A DNA stretch of 64,000 bases from Hansfordia pulvinata (GCA_006538405.1 BJKQ01000013.1:1240001-1304000), one strand, 5' to 3'. Counted from the stretch's first letter, positions 11,805 through 23,993 are shown. Program-made: numbers and translations. Notes: a model not told the origin generated them from the letters alone.

Positions 11805-12816
11805 ATGCAGCGCCTGGAGCCTTCTGAATATCTACGTTAGGTAGCCATCTGTCTCAGGCATAAGCTTGAGGTAGGTGCCCAAAGAAGCAAGAAACAAGAA
11901 ATAATACAAACAGTGAGCCTCACTTGGGAGGGTCAATGCCAGCTGCTAAGAAGGAGGCAGTACGAGTACCGCTGGGGCATATGCGTACGGCGAACCCCAC
12001 GCACCCTGATCCCTGACTATCGCGCTTCTAGCCGCTGCCTGCATCAAGGGAAAGGCACGGGAAATACCGCGTACTCTGTTGTGAGAGCCATTCCAAGCAG
12101 CCGTGATATGAGAGCCTTGACCTGTGACATGATAGAGTAGAGACTGTGCAGTGTCTGATTCGAGGTGGATTTGATGTTGGAATGAATGCTGTTGATGCAT
12201 CTCTGTCTGACGAGTACTGCATGTGGTGCCGCTAGTATTGTTACATCGCAAGTATGCACATAACAGAGAGATTCATGAAAGTGGATACTCGTCTGGTACA
12301 TCAATTTGAACATTTGAATCGACTTAATTGATGCATCCCAGATCCGACACGGACGCGTCTGGTCTGACCACCCCTCTGACCTTTAGGTATTAGACGGGCT
12401 GCGATACTTGTTACTACCTACCTCAGGTAGACTGCCCACCACGAAGCTAAAGAAACCAAACACTCCAACCGTGTGCATCCGTCCGAAACCACCGGCAACT
12501 GCCGCCGCTGGACTTCAGAGCTCTTTCCACTTCTCGCCGTCCAAGGCGGCCACGGCAGGAGCCGACGCGAGAAGGCACATGACCCCTGCGAGTACCTACA
12601 TGCGGGACTGAATGCACGATCAAGGGCAGAAGGCTGAATCGAATCCGGGCATGGCTGGCGCGACGTGGGCTTCATAGCTGAGGCGGCACATAGGTAACGT
12701 AGCGGCACACCACGCGCAACTCGTGCCCCGCGACGACCCCTCCACTCCATCACCAGCCGCCGCCGCCGCGATCCCTCTCCCCTGCTGCTGGTCAGGCTCC
12801 AGGAGCGCGGCTCGCC
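11805..12816. other. Intergenic region between tandem genes
   Basis: This holds the 3' region of the O-methyltransferase gene and the promoter of APC5. It has one TACGAGTA octamer near 11961, an ACCTACCTCAGGTAG string near 12416 and AT-richer sequence at 12170-12330. I see no gene. Confidence 0.6.
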
Positions 12817-15243
12817 ATGTCCCGCTTCCTCAACCCCGCCAAGATCGGCTTGCTTGCCCTCATCCAGCTATACACCAACAAGGCAGTCCCCACCGCGGCC
12901 ACTGTCCAGGTTCTTGCCTTCATCACGTCCCACCTGATCGATGGCGACCATGCCTCGGGCCCCGGCCCCGGCCCCGGCCCCGCCTCTGGCCCCAGCGCCG
13001 GTGCCCCCTCTGGCCCCAGCGCCGCCCCCGCCGGCCCCGATGCGCGTTGGCGGCGGGCCGAGAGCACCGTCAGCCTGGTGATATCCATCACCGACTTCGA
13101 GAAGGCTCTGTCGCCTTACATGGCCGCGTCGGGCCTGCCCGGCAGGAGCCTGTGGTATGTCTTTCTCGACAAGCTCTGGAAGATGGACTCGCTCGACGCT
13201 CTACACCAATTCTTCGAGCACATATCCGACCTCCTCGCCAAGACCAAGGAAGAGAGCCGCCGCGACGCAGAACTGGGCATCGAGCCCCCCGCCCCACAGG
13301 ACATACTGCTGTCGCGCAACTCCCCCTTTGGCGCCTTCGTCCGCCGCGCCCAGCTCGAGTTCACCCGGCTGCGCTTCCACGACTCCTCCGACCTGTGGAA
13401 GGACTTTGTGAAATACAGGCAGACCACCGCCGCTTACTACCGCAAGAAGACGCCCTCCTTCCAGCGCCTCAGCTTCGATTCCGTCTTGCTCCACGGAGAG
13501 CATGACTGGGGCATGGGCACCGAAGCTATCGCCTCGGTTGCCTATGGCGACATGCTGAGAGACGATCCCACCGCCACACTGCCAGTCACCACGGACGACA
13601 TTGAGAAGCTGCTCGAGTTCCAGATTGAGCAGATGCAAAAGTATGGAAATCGCATTCCTCTGGAGATACGCCACCAGTTCAACGACCTACTCAACGACAG
13701 CTTCATGGTGCCGAGTCTCTCCCACTACCTGAGCTATCTGGACGCCTGGAGAGCGGGCGACTATTCGACTTCCTTCGACTACCTGCACCGCTATTTTGAC
13801 TATACCATGCAGAACAGAGATCGTCTGTTCTATCAGTACGCCCTGATGAACCTGGCGGTGCTCCAAGCCGACTTTGGCTGCTACGGAGAAGCTGTGGCCG
13901 CCATGCTCGAGACAGTGTCCACAGCCAGAGAGAACCGTGACTTGACCTGCTTGAACTTTGCCCTCAACTGGCTGTTTCACTTCGGACGGGCACACCCAGA
14001 GATCACCAAGGAGCTGGAGACAAACAGCATGCTTGGAACTGGCAAGGAGTCGCTCGCCTTTCTCCGCAGTAAGGCTAAGGAGACGGGCATGTGGACGCTT
14101 TGGAGCTCGGCTCTCATGAGCGAGGCCAAGATGAATCTGTCAAATGGGGAGAGTGTTGCGACAGCCATGGAGCACATGGTACGCAGCTCTCAGATCTTGG
14201 TGGAACGCAATATGAAAAACATGATGGGCTCGCAGATGGCACTCAGCATCGGCTTATGGGATCGACTGGGGATAACGTATCTTTCGTGGACCAGCTGCGA
14301 AGTCTTCCTACGCTGTCATGCGCAGTACTCCATATTCGACGACGAGCTCAAGGTGACAAGCCGTCAATCATCCATGCTTGCCCTCAGAGGGAAGTACGAC
14401 GAAGCACTAGAGAAGCTGGAGGTCATGGATGGCAATTCGCTGCGGGCATGGAAACCCAGCCAGTATTGGCATAAGTTCCGGGGCATCATCAAACTTCGGC
14501 GAGACCTGCACCGAAACCATCTCGAAGGGGCTGAGCTTCTCCTGTCACAGCTGTTGCAGTCCAAGAATGAGGATCTGGAACCCGATCTTGCATTCGTCAT
14601 CGACAGCCTGCATATCGATTGCTTGGTCCGGCGCGGCGATCTGGATGCAGCGTTCACCAAAGTCGAGCACCTGATCACGGAGCTCCGAGACGAGAACAAA
14701 GATGTGGCGCTCCGGGTGCGCCTGCTATTACTCAAGGCTGAACTCCTAGACAGGTGTGGCCGGCCGCAGAAAGGTTTCACGATCGCCGTACGGGCGGCCA
14801 ACGTGGCGTGGCGGGCGCGGCTTGTACCGTATCTATGGCCGGCGATGGGCGCAGTGGCCAACATCCTGACGTCGCTAGGCGAATTTGAAGCGGCGTTCGA
14901 TCTGCTGCAGGCAGTCTTGCCGCGCAGTCTGGAGTGCGAGAATGCCGCCATGGTCGCTCGGCTCTATTCGCATCTGGCGGACGCTCATGTGGGCCTGGCC
15001 GGGCAGGCAGCCGGCCCAAGCCCCTACCACAGTAACCGCCGGCGCGAATGCCTGACACGGGCCGTTGCCGCCATCGAGAAGGCCTTCGACTACTACTCGA
15101 GTATCGAGGATATCAACAAACAGTGCGAGATGATGGCCAAGAAGGCCACCATCATGAAGGTCGTGGGCGACAATGTACTGGCCAACGATTACGCCGCCGC
15201 ATACTTGGCGTTGAGGCGGGAGGCCGAGACTTTGTCGATTTGA
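12817..15243 (+). CDS. Anaphase-promoting complex subunit 5 (Apc5)
   Basis: Apc5 is a scaffold subunit of the APC/C ubiquitin ligase, which drives mitotic exit in the nucleus. A single intronless frame encodes 808 residues, the usual size for filamentous fungi. The N terminus (MSRFLNPAKIGLLALIQLYT, then VPTAATVQVLAFITSHLI) is characteristic of the fungal family. A Pro/Gly/Ala low-complexity insert (PGPGPGPASGPSAGAPSG) sits at residues about 48-65. The Apc5 TPR-like domain begins near residue 300 (HYLSYLDAWRAGDYSTSFDYL, QYALMNLAVLQADFGCYGEA), and helical-repeat sequence continues to the C terminus. The gene lies next to CIA30 and SLA2 as in many Sordariomycete MAT regions, which supports the call. 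Confidence 0.92.
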   Translation: MSRFLNPAKIGLLALIQLYTNKAVPTAATVQVLAFITSHLIDGDHASGPGPGPGPASGPSAGAPSGPSAAPAGPDARWRRAESTVSLVISITDFEKALSPYMAASGLPGRSLWYVFLDKLWKMDSLDALHQFFEHISDLLAKTKEESRRDAELGIEPPAPQDILLSRNSPFGAFVRRAQLEFTRLRFHDSSDLWKDFVKYRQTTAAYYRKKTPSFQRLSFDSVLLHGEHDWGMGTEAIASVAYGDMLRDDPTATLPVTTDDIEKLLEFQIEQMQKYGNRIPLEIRHQFNDLLNDSFMVPSLSHYLSYLDAWRAGDYSTSFDYLHRYFDYTMQNRDRLFYQYALMNLAVLQADFGCYGEAVAAMLETVSTARENRDLTCLNFALNWLFHFGRAHPEITKELETNSMLGTGKESLAFLRSKAKETGMWTLWSSALMSEAKMNLSNGESVATAMEHMVRSSQILVERNMKNMMGSQMALSIGLWDRLGITYLSWTSCEVFLRCHAQYSIFDDELKVTSRQSSMLALRGKYDEALEKLEVMDGNSLRAWKPSQYWHKFRGIIKLRRDLHRNHLEGAELLLSQLLQSKNEDLEPDLAFVIDSLHIDCLVRRGDLDAAFTKVEHLITELRDENKDVALRVRLLLLKAELLDRCGRPQKGFTIAVRAANVAWRARLVPYLWPAMGAVANILTSLGEFEAAFDLLQAVLPRSLECENAAMVARLYSHLADAHVGLAGQAAGPSPYHSNRRRECLTRAVAAIEKAFDYYSSIEDINKQCEMMAKKATIMKVVGDNVLANDYAAAYLALRREAETLSI

Positions 15244-15723
15244 CGAGAGCGCGGCGACCCGGGGTTCGGAGAGCAGATTCCCATCGCAGTCTAGGCCGTG
15301 CATACCTAAACAACTTGCCCAACGAATGTAGTTACGATACGAAATGTCTATGGCGGCAAATCTGGTTCAAGACAATTAATGACTTTGTCAATGAGTGCAG
15401 GCCTGCGAAATACTCGTAGTTTGTGTGATATTCATTACATCAAGGTTTTTTACAGATTCCGAGCTCAAGAGCCAGAATCATCGTGCCATGTAGGCGGTTA
15501 TGTTGGGCGCTGACATGCCTGGTATACTTGACCAGACTCTTTCGTGAGGGTATATGTACAAGATCGCGGGCGGACTTCCTGCCCCTCTGCCTGGTGTCTG
15601 CAGCCATGCCGATCTCACTGCCCTCCATTCTTATTATATCAGGGGTCAAGTCAAGTCGCAGGCTTTGCAGACGCCCAACCAGATACATTGCTGTGGGTTA
15701 TTACAGTATATGCGACGGAAGCT
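15244..15723. other. Short intergenic region between convergent genes
   Basis: These 480 bases hold the 3' ends of APC5 and CIA30. One TACTCGTA octamer lies at 15411. No coding sequence is seen. Confidence 0.6.
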
Positions 15724-16569
15724 TCACCTGCCGCTCCAGCTGACATTCTCACCCTGCTTGTTCTTCAGCTGGCCCTGCCTGGAGGCGACGGCGGCGGTGT
15801 CGGCAGAGAGGACGTGGGTGTGGTCCGGGTCGTCGGCCTCGGAAAGGTCGTTGGTGGCCCAGAAGCGCTCGATGCAGAGCTCAAAGGGGCCCGGGACGCG
15901 GTCGGTCAGGCCGATGCCGAGGGAGCGGACCTTCTGGCGCAGCATCTCGGTCTGGGGCTCGACGGGGAAGCCGTGGTTGGTGCGGACAAAGTCGTTCCAC
16001 TTGATGAGGACCGTCTCCCACTCGCCCGGGCGGCGGGAGAAGAGGCGGTGCTGGTGCAGGTCGGTGGGGACGACGGACTCGGTCTGCACGTTGACAAAGT
16101 AGGCGCGCCCGTCCGTCTTGACGCGCAGGGCCAGGTACGTGTACATGTCGATGTTCCACAGGGAGCGGCCGAAGAGGGTCGGGGGCCGGTCCAGAGTGCG
16201 GAAGGCCGCGTAGCCGGAGCGCTGGATCTCCGGGCGGCGCTCGGGCAGGGCCGTCGAGATGGAGCCGTGGAAGCGGGCGTGGGGGGCAGGCGGCGGCGGC
16301 GCGGCGGCGGTGTTGGATTGCGACGACGTCGGCGGCGGCGACGGCGAGGGCGCCCAGTCCAGAGCGGCGGTCGAGTAGCCTCCCATGTCGGCGTCGGACA
16401 TGAGTTTGCACTCATCGAGGGACTCGGGCGAGGCGAAGCTGTGCAGCGGCATTGGGCCCGAGGGGCCCTTGATGCCCTCGAGGCTGAAGGCGAAGGCGGA
16501 CAGGCGCTTGAACTCGTCCAGGCTCCGGGCTACGAAGCCCTTGGACAGACACCTTGTCGTGGGGTGCAT
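15724..16569 (-). CDS. Complex I intermediate-associated protein 30 (CIA30/NDUFAF1 family)
   Basis: This is a mitochondrial assembly factor that binds an intermediate of NADH:ubiquinone oxidoreductase. One intronless frame of 281 residues starts at an ATG followed by a basic, hydroxylated leader (HPTTRCLSKGFVARSLDEFK) suited to mitochondrial import. The CIA30 domain follows: DADMGGYSTAALDWAP, ARFHGSISTALP, SGYAAFRTLDRPPTLFGRSL, YTYLALRVKTDGRAYFVNVQ, RRPGEWETVLIKWNDF and FELCIERFWATNDLSEAD. A Pro/Ala/Ser insert between residues about 72 and 92 is a variable loop. The neighbours APC5 and SLA2 match the conserved order around MAT. Confidence 0.92.
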   Translation of the reverse strand: MHPTTRCLSKGFVARSLDEFKRLSAFAFSLEGIKGPSGPMPLHSFASPESLDECKLMSDADMGGYSTAALDWAPSPSPPPTSSQSNTAAAPPPPAPHARFHGSISTALPERRPEIQRSGYAAFRTLDRPPTLFGRSLWNIDMYTYLALRVKTDGRAYFVNVQTESVVPTDLHQHRLFSRRPGEWETVLIKWNDFVRTNHGFPVEPQTEMLRQKVRSLGIGLTDRVPGPFELCIERFWATNDLSEADDPDHTHVLSADTAAVASRQGQLKNKQGENVSWSGR

Positions 16570-18214
16570 GGCGCCGTGGCCGAGGGGCGAGCCGATGTCG
16601 CGACGGAGAGAGGATTGCGCGGCGCGCGCGCAGTGGTGGTGATTGTAGTGGTGGTGGTTGTCGTGGGGGGGGAAGCGGGCGCCCTGAGATGACGGGAGGT
16701 GAAGGCAGCGAAGAGAGCCCCGATGGCTCAGACCTAGGCTGTGGACATGGACGACGCGGCCGGCACTCTCAATTGACGTGCGTGGGGACTTCGCCGAGTC
16801 TTATCTGCTGCTTCTGGGTGCGATCGCGGGCGCAGGCGGCATGTTCGAGGAGCCGGGCGAGTGATGGTCGGCGGCCTTGAAATCTGGAAGCTCTCGCCGC
16901 ACGCAGGTAGGTGCTCGTACATACCACTACATAACCTTATGTCGTACGCGATCCAGTCATTGATAGTGCGCCAGCCTCGATTATTGCATAAACGTACATA
17001 CTCAGGAAGGTGCAATTCACATAACGCTTACGGGTAGGTGGGTATTGCCCATGTACTCCAGCGCAGTCGTACGAGTACTCATACGAAATGCGACTGAAGC
17101 TGCCCCAGCGAGAGTACTGAGCTAATAACATGAAGCGCCTGCTTATTAGGCGCTTCTGCAACGGCCCCTGTGGAGGGAGCCGCCTTGGGTTACGTCAATG
17201 GAGTGCTCCAGCTTCCCCAGCCGTGCCGCGACTACGAATAGCAGGGACAGAGCGACAATGCATCCCTAGAAGACGCTCATGCGATCGTACATTCAGTTCA
17301 AGCCCCCCTCCCTCCCCCCGATTGGGGCAGTGCACACCCTTCTAGCCGTGACACATCTGCGCTGAGGCGAGGCAATCGAGGCGCGAGGACTAAGTCGGAC
17401 TAGGGTCCTTTGAGAGACGGCCAGCATCGCATCTCGCAGCATCAGTACCATGGCTACTTGAGGCTTGCGAATGCTGCTGACGTTGCACGGGTCTTGGCCC
17501 ATCTCTGCGCCCCTACCCACGAGCACGCGACATTGGATGTATCTTGCCAGGTTTTCTGTCTGCCTACGCGGGCGGATTTGACGGCGTCGGGTGTTGCGTA
17601 CCCAGATACACATAGGTACCTCAGGCTCGCAGGCCTTACAACGGCGAGGCAGGCACGATGGAGATCTTTCATTAGGGGATGCATACCTACCCACGTCCAG
17701 TACATATCCGTATGACAGGGAAACATGGATGAAGGGAATCCAGAGGGGCTGCATTTACAGACATCAGACTTCCGATCATCATCCAAATATCTCATCTCTA
17801 GTATGGGCTGTCTCTTGACCTCTCTATATCTCACTGGTGCCTGTGGACCTGATGTACTCGTAGGAGGTGAGATTCAACGGCATCTTGGTTCATCAACTCA
17901 GTACTCGTACGTATCCGTACGGGCTATTTTAGGTACTCGCGCAGATACCCACCTCCACCACCACCACGAGCTACCGGCTACCCCAGCCCAGCGGCCTCAT
18001 CTCGAGCGCCTCGCCTCGCCGCCCAACACCGGCCCCCTCCCCTTTCAACCTCAAACTCCACCTCAGGCGGCCCGCCTCTCCTCCCTCCGCCGCCCCTCTT
18101 CTCCCCTGAGGCTCTCTTTGGTTTCTACTCCAGCCTGTCGCCTCTTCCTCACTCTTCGACTCAATTGGCGGCTGACGGCGCATCGCATCCCCTGCACGGG
18201 TGCTCTCATCCGCC
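16570..18214. other. Divergent intergenic region between CIA30 and SLA2
   Basis: This 1.6 kb contains both promoters. A C/T-rich tract from about 17960 to 18210 directly precedes the SLA2 start, as is common for strongly expressed fungal genes. TACGAGTA/TACTCGTA octamers occur near 17071, 17854 and 17902. I see no gene that I can support. Confidence 0.55.
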
Positions 18215-21200
18215 ATGGCGACCGTTCGCACCATGGACCACACCAGGTACGCGCCTCCTTACGGCCTTGCGTCTGTCCCTTCGTCCTCAAACCCTCCACT
18301 TGCGGTGCATTTGACCTTCCTGCGCTCGCTGCGGTCCCTCCTCATCGGCCCCCTCGCCGCGCGCGCCGCTGACTGTCATCTCCCGCTAGGTCCGATGCCG
18401 AATTGTCCATCGCCATCAAGAAGGCCACCAGCACCGAAGAGGCGGCCCCCAAGCGAAAACATGTCCGCAGCTGCATTGTCTACACCTGGGACCACAAGTC
18501 CTCTTCCTCGTTCTGGGCCGGCCTCAAGGTCCAGCCCATCCTCGCCGACGAGGTCCAGACCTTCAAGGCCCTCATCACCGTCCACAAGGTCTTGCAGGAG
18601 GGCCACCCTCAGACCCTGCGTGAGGCCGTAGCCAACCGCTCGTGGATTGACAGCCTCAATCGTGGTATGGCTGGTGAGGGCGTCCGGGGCTACGGCCCTC
18701 TCATTCGAGACTACGTCTATTTCCTCCTCGCCAAGCTCTCCTTCCACCAGCAGCACCCCGAGTTCAACGGCACCTTTGAATATGAGGAGTATATCTCTCT
18801 CAAGGCTACGAACGACCCCAACGAAGGTTATGAGACCATTACCGACCTCATGGGTCTCCAGGACAAGATCGAGCAGTTCCAAAAGCTCATCTTCTCCATT
18901 TCCGCAGCATCGGCAACAACGAATGCAGAATAGCCGCTCTCGTCCCCCTCGTCACCGAGAGCTATGGCATCTACAAGTTCATTACCAGCATGCTGCGGGC
19001 CATGTTCACCAGTGAGCAACCCCCCGAATTTCCTCGATTCTACCTGCTGGTTCATAGCCCCTGACCGTCATGTATCATCAGCCACCGGTGACAACGAAGC
19101 CCTCGAGCCCCTCAGAGGCCGCTACGATGCCCAGCACTACCGTCTGGTCAAGTTCTACTATGAATGCTCCAACTTGCGCTACCTGACCAGCCTCATCAAC
19201 ATCCCCCGACTTCCCCACGACCCTCCCAACCTTTTCGAAGACGAGAATGCGCCCAATCTTCCCGCGCGCCCTAAGCAGGAAATCGAACGCACCCCGACCC
19301 CCGCCAAGCAGCCCAAGACCGACGAACCCGATGAGATTGCCGAGTTCTGGCAGAATGAGATTGAGCGCCAAAACAGGGAGTACGAAGACCAGCAGCGTGT
19401 CTTGCAGGAGCGCCAGCAACAGGCTCTCCTGGCTCAGCAGCAAGCTCAGATGCAAGCACAGAGAGATTTCGAAGAACAGCAACGCCGTCTCGCGGAACAG
19501 CAACAAAGGGAGCAAGAGGCCCTCCTGGCCCAGCAAGCGCAATGGCAGACACAAGGCAGACTGGCCGAGCTCGAGCAGGAGAACCTTAATGCTCGTGCGC
19601 AGTACGACCGGGACCAGCTCATGCTCCAGCAGTATGATCAGCGCGTGAAGGCACTGGAGAGTGAGCTGTCGCAGATCCAGAACAACTTCGGGCAGCAGGT
19701 CAACAGTCGCGATGACCAGATCCGTGCACTCCAGGAGCAGGTCAACACCTGGCGAACAAAGTATGAGGCCCTGGCGAAACTGTACTCGCAACTGCGTACA
19801 GAGCATCTTGACCTCTTGCAGAAGTTCAAGTCTGTCCAGCTCAAGGCTGCCTCCGCTCAGGAGGCCATCGACAAGCGCGAGAAGCTTGAGCGCGAGATTA
19901 AGACCAAGAACCTGGAGCTGGCAGACATGATCCGCGAGCGAGACCGCGCCCTCCACGACAAGGACAGACTGACTGGAAGCAACAAAGAAGAGCTCGAGAA
20001 GCTTAAGAGGGAGCTGCGCATGGCCAATGACCGTGCCGATAACCTCGAGCGCAGCAAAGGAAACGAGTTGTCTACCATGCTCGCTAAGTACAACCGCGAA
20101 ATGTCGGACCTCGAGGAGGCGCTCCGCAACAAATCGCGTGCTTTGGATGATGCCCACAGCAAGATGCGCGACGGGGACTCGGACATCGAGAAGCTACTTC
20201 GCGACAAGGAGGAGGAACTTGAGATCTACAAGGCCGGCATGGACGAGACCTTGATGGAGCTAGAGAACCTGAAGCAGAACCAGGGCAGCAGCGACAACGT
20301 TGTCGACGAGCAGCTCGACGCCTTGATCATGTCCAACCTTGACAAGATCAACGAGATTATCGATTCGGTGCTCCAAGCGGGTGTTGCCCGCGTAGATGAC
20401 GCACTGTACGAGCTGGACTCGAACATGCAGGCCGGTAACCAGAACGCTTCGCCCGCGTACGTCCTGTCACAGGTCGAAAAGGCTTCGGCTAGCTCCATGG
20501 AGTTCGCCACGGCCTTCAACAACTTCATTGCAGACGGCCCGAATGCCGAGCATGCCGATCTCATCAAAGCCATTAATGTCTTCTCCGGGGCCACAGCCGA
20601 TGTGCTCAGCAACACCAAGGGCCTCACCCGTCTTGCCACCGACGACAAGAAGAGCGATCAGCTCATTCACGGTGCCCGCGTCTCTGCGCTGGCAACCGTC
20701 AAGTTCTTCCGCGCGCTGCTCAGCTTCCGGCTCGACGGCATGGACGCCGAACAGAAGACTGATGTGGTGATCAACTGCAACAACGACGTCTTGATGGATC
20801 TGCAGAAGCTGAACAAGCTCATCGAGGCTTTTGCTCCCGCCGGCCGCTTAACCAACAACAAGGGCGACCTCGGTGACCTCGTCGACAACGAGCTGACCAA
20901 GGCGGCAGACGCCATTGCTGCCGCGGCCGCTCGCTTGGCTAAGCTGAAGAACAAGCCCAGGGACGGCTACTCGACCTACGAACTCAAAGTGCACGACTCG
21001 ATCCTGGACGCGGCAACGGCTATCACTGACGCCATCGCCCGTCTGATCAAGGCCGCAACCGCCACACAGCAGGAGATCGTGCAGGCCGGCAGAGGCTCGT
21101 CATCCAGGACGGCGTTCTACAAGAAGAACAACCGCTGGACCGAAGGTCTCATCTCGGCAGCCAAGGCCGTGGCCTCGTCGACCAACACGCTGATCGAGAC

Positions 21201-21766
21201 GGCTGACGGTGTCATCTCGGCTCGCAACAGCCCCGAGCAGCTGATTGTGGCATCCAACAACGTGGCTGCGTCTACGGCCCAGCTGGTGGCGGCCAGCCGC
21301 GTCAAAGCCGGGTTTATGAGCAAGAGCCAGGAGAATCTGGAGCAGGCTAGCAAAGCGGTCGGCGCTGCTTGCCGCGCCCTGGTCCGCCAGGTTCAGGACA
21401 TGATTAAGGAGCGCGCCCAAGGTGACGACGCTGTCGACTATTCCAAGGTTGGAGGTCACGAGTTTAAGGTTATGGAGATGGAGCAACAGGTAAGTCAACT
21501 TTGTTTCGTTTCCCATATTGGCATGCATCAAGGATGTACGGACATGCAAAGCACTCCAGTCGTCCACGTGGTCATGGATCCTGTACGCAAATTTAGATTA
21601 CACGCGGCCCGTATGCAATGCACCTCGCGCGGGCGGCTAGCACAGACGTACTGACAACCGCGCGTTACAGGTGGAAATTCTACAACTCGAGAACAAGCTC
21701 TCGGCCGCGCGTTTCCGGCTGGGCGAGATGCGCAAGATATCATACCGCGATGACGACGACGACTGA
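18215..21766 (+). CDS. Sla2/End4 endocytic adaptor (ANTH - coiled coil - THATCH), with one frame break
   Basis: Sla2 couples clathrin-coated membrane to actin during endocytosis and is the classic flank of ascomycete MAT loci. Four exons are read: 18215-18246, 18390-19011, 19082-21489 and 21671-21766, about 1052 residues. The tiny first exon encodes MATVRTMDHTR. An ANTH domain follows (RSCIVYTWDHKSSSSFWAGL, LIRDYVYFLLAKLSFH), then a Gln/Glu-rich coiled coil (residues about 330-600) and the C-terminal I/LWEQ actin-binding region (AAARLAKLKNKPRDGYSTY) ending in ARFRLGEMRKISYRDDDDD. The frame breaks at 18896-18897, between KLIFS and IGNNECRIAALVPLVTESYG. One extra C in that CC run restores continuous family-like sequence (FSHFRSIGNNECR), so I infer a dropped base rather than an intron or a true pseudogene. 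Confidence 0.93.
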
Positions 21767-22315
21767 TTGCAGGAAGCTCTGACAGGACATGGAAGGGGCG
21801 GATCCGCCAGCGACCAGCGTGCCGAGGCGGTGCCCGGGCATTGTATGTCGTTCTACAAACAACCATCAAAAGTTGAACTTCCAGGTGTGACGCGTCCGCT
21901 TGTGGTGATGATCTTGTTCTTGAGTCTTGAAGGAAGCCCGGTACCATACCCAAGGTATTCAGTGCCCATCGATACAGGGTGCAGGCGTTGCGGGCGTCGT
22001 GCTCAAAGCTGACCTGGCGGACTTATAGAATAGCAACGAACTTCAGCTCAGCTCGGAATCTCGGGGCAGCTCAATCTTGATTACCTCTAACTTTGATCTA
22101 TTCCCAATATCCTAGTATCGTAATCAAAGCGGAGTGCGGCTCCGCACACTGCCGATGTACAGTCTGAACGCGATCCCCCCCCCAGCATCTCCCCCCTCCC
22201 TTTCCCCCTCCGTCCTTGGAAAATCCCAAACGTTTGATCTTTGTGTGAAGCTTGTTTACCCAACCTCATCGACTCTGCCGTCCATTTAAGGATCATCTAC
22301 CGAAGCCCCATTTGC
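21767..22315. other. Short region between convergent genes at the SLA2 edge of the MAT segment
   Basis: These 549 bases hold the 3' ends of SLA2 and the opposite-strand unknown gene. There are C-rich runs near 22170-22210. No coding sequence is seen. The idiomorph boundary probably lies within or near here, judging only by position. Confidence 0.45.
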
Positions 22316-23993
22316 CTACGGGGCTGCGTGGGGGGCTTCGCTCTCGCGAAAGAAAGCCAACGCGCTCTGGGGCCGCAGAGGACGCATGGGTGGGCAGCCA
22401 GTGACGCCATTAAGGGCCTCGCCCAACAGAGCGTTCAAGTAGTCCAGCCTCAGGTTGCGAGCTTCATCCCATACAGGCCTCATGTCGGTCTGTGATTTCG
22501 ATCCGGCGCGGTCAGTAAAGCATGACAAAGCGGGCTGGGGAAATGGAGAGGGTGACACTACTCACGATTCTCACATCGTCAGCTGTGCCCGTGCAAGTAT
22601 CCACAAACCCCGTCTGTCATACTGTTAGCATCCTATGTCGTTCTCGTGTGATGGCAAAAGTTACCTCGATTGACATTGCAAGGTAATCTGTTCCAGTGGA
22701 CTTGGCGATTCTTCGCGCTTGTGCCTGATAGTAACAAGTCAGTACATGGGCCATGTGCGACCGATTTGCTCGTGGCGGTTGCTTACCTTGAGCTCTTCGG
22801 GGTCTGTGATGATCAGAGGCTGGTCCGCCCCCTGCAACGGGGCCATACTTCCGGCCGCACTGGCATACAGAGATGAGATACTCTTGAGTATTGGGGTCAG
22901 TGTCTGGGGGAGGTCGACCATGCAAAGATTAGGCTCCCCGGCCACCGGCGGCGGGTCGTCATCTTCCTTGTACCGCATGGAGTAGAATTCGGGTGGCCGT
23001 AACCAATCATCCCAGGAGGAACCCGGGCCTAGTCTGGCGGGACTGAGGCTGCGGCCCATCTGCAAAGGACTGTGCGTGGCGAGGCTATCCACGAGGCCGC
23101 ACGGCCATACGATTCTGTGAGTCGGGGGCGGAATGTCCGAGTCTTCCAGCGTTTGCACGTGCAAGTCTTGTCCGTAGACGAATCCGTTGCAGGTCCCGGG
23201 GAGCTCGGCATGCCGGGCTTTTTGCATCTCCGCTTTGAACCACGCCTTTGCTTCCAACAAGCGGCCTTCCATCTGGGCCTTGGCCAGGTCGAGTTTCTCG
23301 AGGCACCGACGAAGCAGAGCGCTCCCCTGGACCTGTTGGTATTGTTCGAGCCTGTCGGTGCGTTTGCGGAGGTTCTTGGCGGCCCTGTCGACGTGCCTGT
23401 AGTGCTTGGCGAAGCCAGCAACGGCGCAGTCGGCTCCCTCGGGAAGTAAGCCCCTCTCAGAACGGCGTAACCTTTTGGCCAGGTCTCATAGTACTCGGCG
23501 GGGCCCTGGGCCAGCGAGTTGAACCAGCAGAGGTTCATGGCCGGGCGGCGGGAGTTGCGGGGCACGAGACCGAGGAAGGACTCGGCGTCGCTCTTGTGGG
23601 TCATGGAACGTTGGGTGTCCCATGACAGACTGAAGACTACAGACCAGTAGAAGAAGTAGTCCAGATGCAGCTTTAGATGGTCGAGGTGAAAGCGAGTCTC
23701 GGCGAGGAGCAGCAGCAGAGCCCAATCGTTGGGGGCGCAGGTCTGCAGTACGGCCTCGCTCTGGATGACCGGGTTGGAAAGGGGATATCGGGGTTCAGCA
23801 ACTCGGACCGCAGACGCTGCAAGAGGCGGTTTGGATCGTTGAGCGGGCCATGGCTGCCTCGGGTGGCAGGGGCTCTGAAGATGGGAGGATCCCAGCCCCT
23901 GAGGATGGCGGCGAGAGTCGGCCTGTCAACGCTAAAATCGACCAGGAGAGACTCTGCTATCTCGTGATAAAGGCGATCTTTAAGCGTTGACAT
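22316..23993 (-). CDS. Unrecognised gene inside the variable MAT segment, two frame breaks
   Basis: I do not recognise this protein. Four exons are supported by canonical sites: 23993-22787, 22724-22665, 22613-22566 and 22489-22316, with GTAAGC, GTAACT and GTGAGT donors and CAG acceptors. Together they encode about 496 residues. Readable segments are MSTLKDRLYHEIAESLLVDF, VLQTCAPNDWALLLLLAETR, LHLDYFFYWSVVFSLSWDTQ, NLCWFNSLAQGPAEYYETWP, a helical stretch (LEKLDLAKAQMEGRLLEAKA), CNGFVYGQDLHVQTLEDSD, IAKSTGTDYLAMSIE and WDEARNLRLDYLNALLGEAL. No signal peptide is seen, and the hydrophobic stretches look like a folded core rather than clear transmembrane helices. Two single-base breaks (23776-23800 and 23441-23443), each cured by one extra C on the coding strand, interrupt exon 1. 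Its place between SLA2 and the HMG gene suggests an idiomorph-associated gene. Whether it is related to MAT1-1-2 or is specific to this lineage cannot be told from sequence alone. Confidence 0.65.

Noticed and set aside
18890..19011. Extra intron in SLA2 instead of a frame break
   Set aside because: The residues on either side of 18897 are contiguous in the family, and no GT-AG pair there would restore them without deleting conserved sequence.
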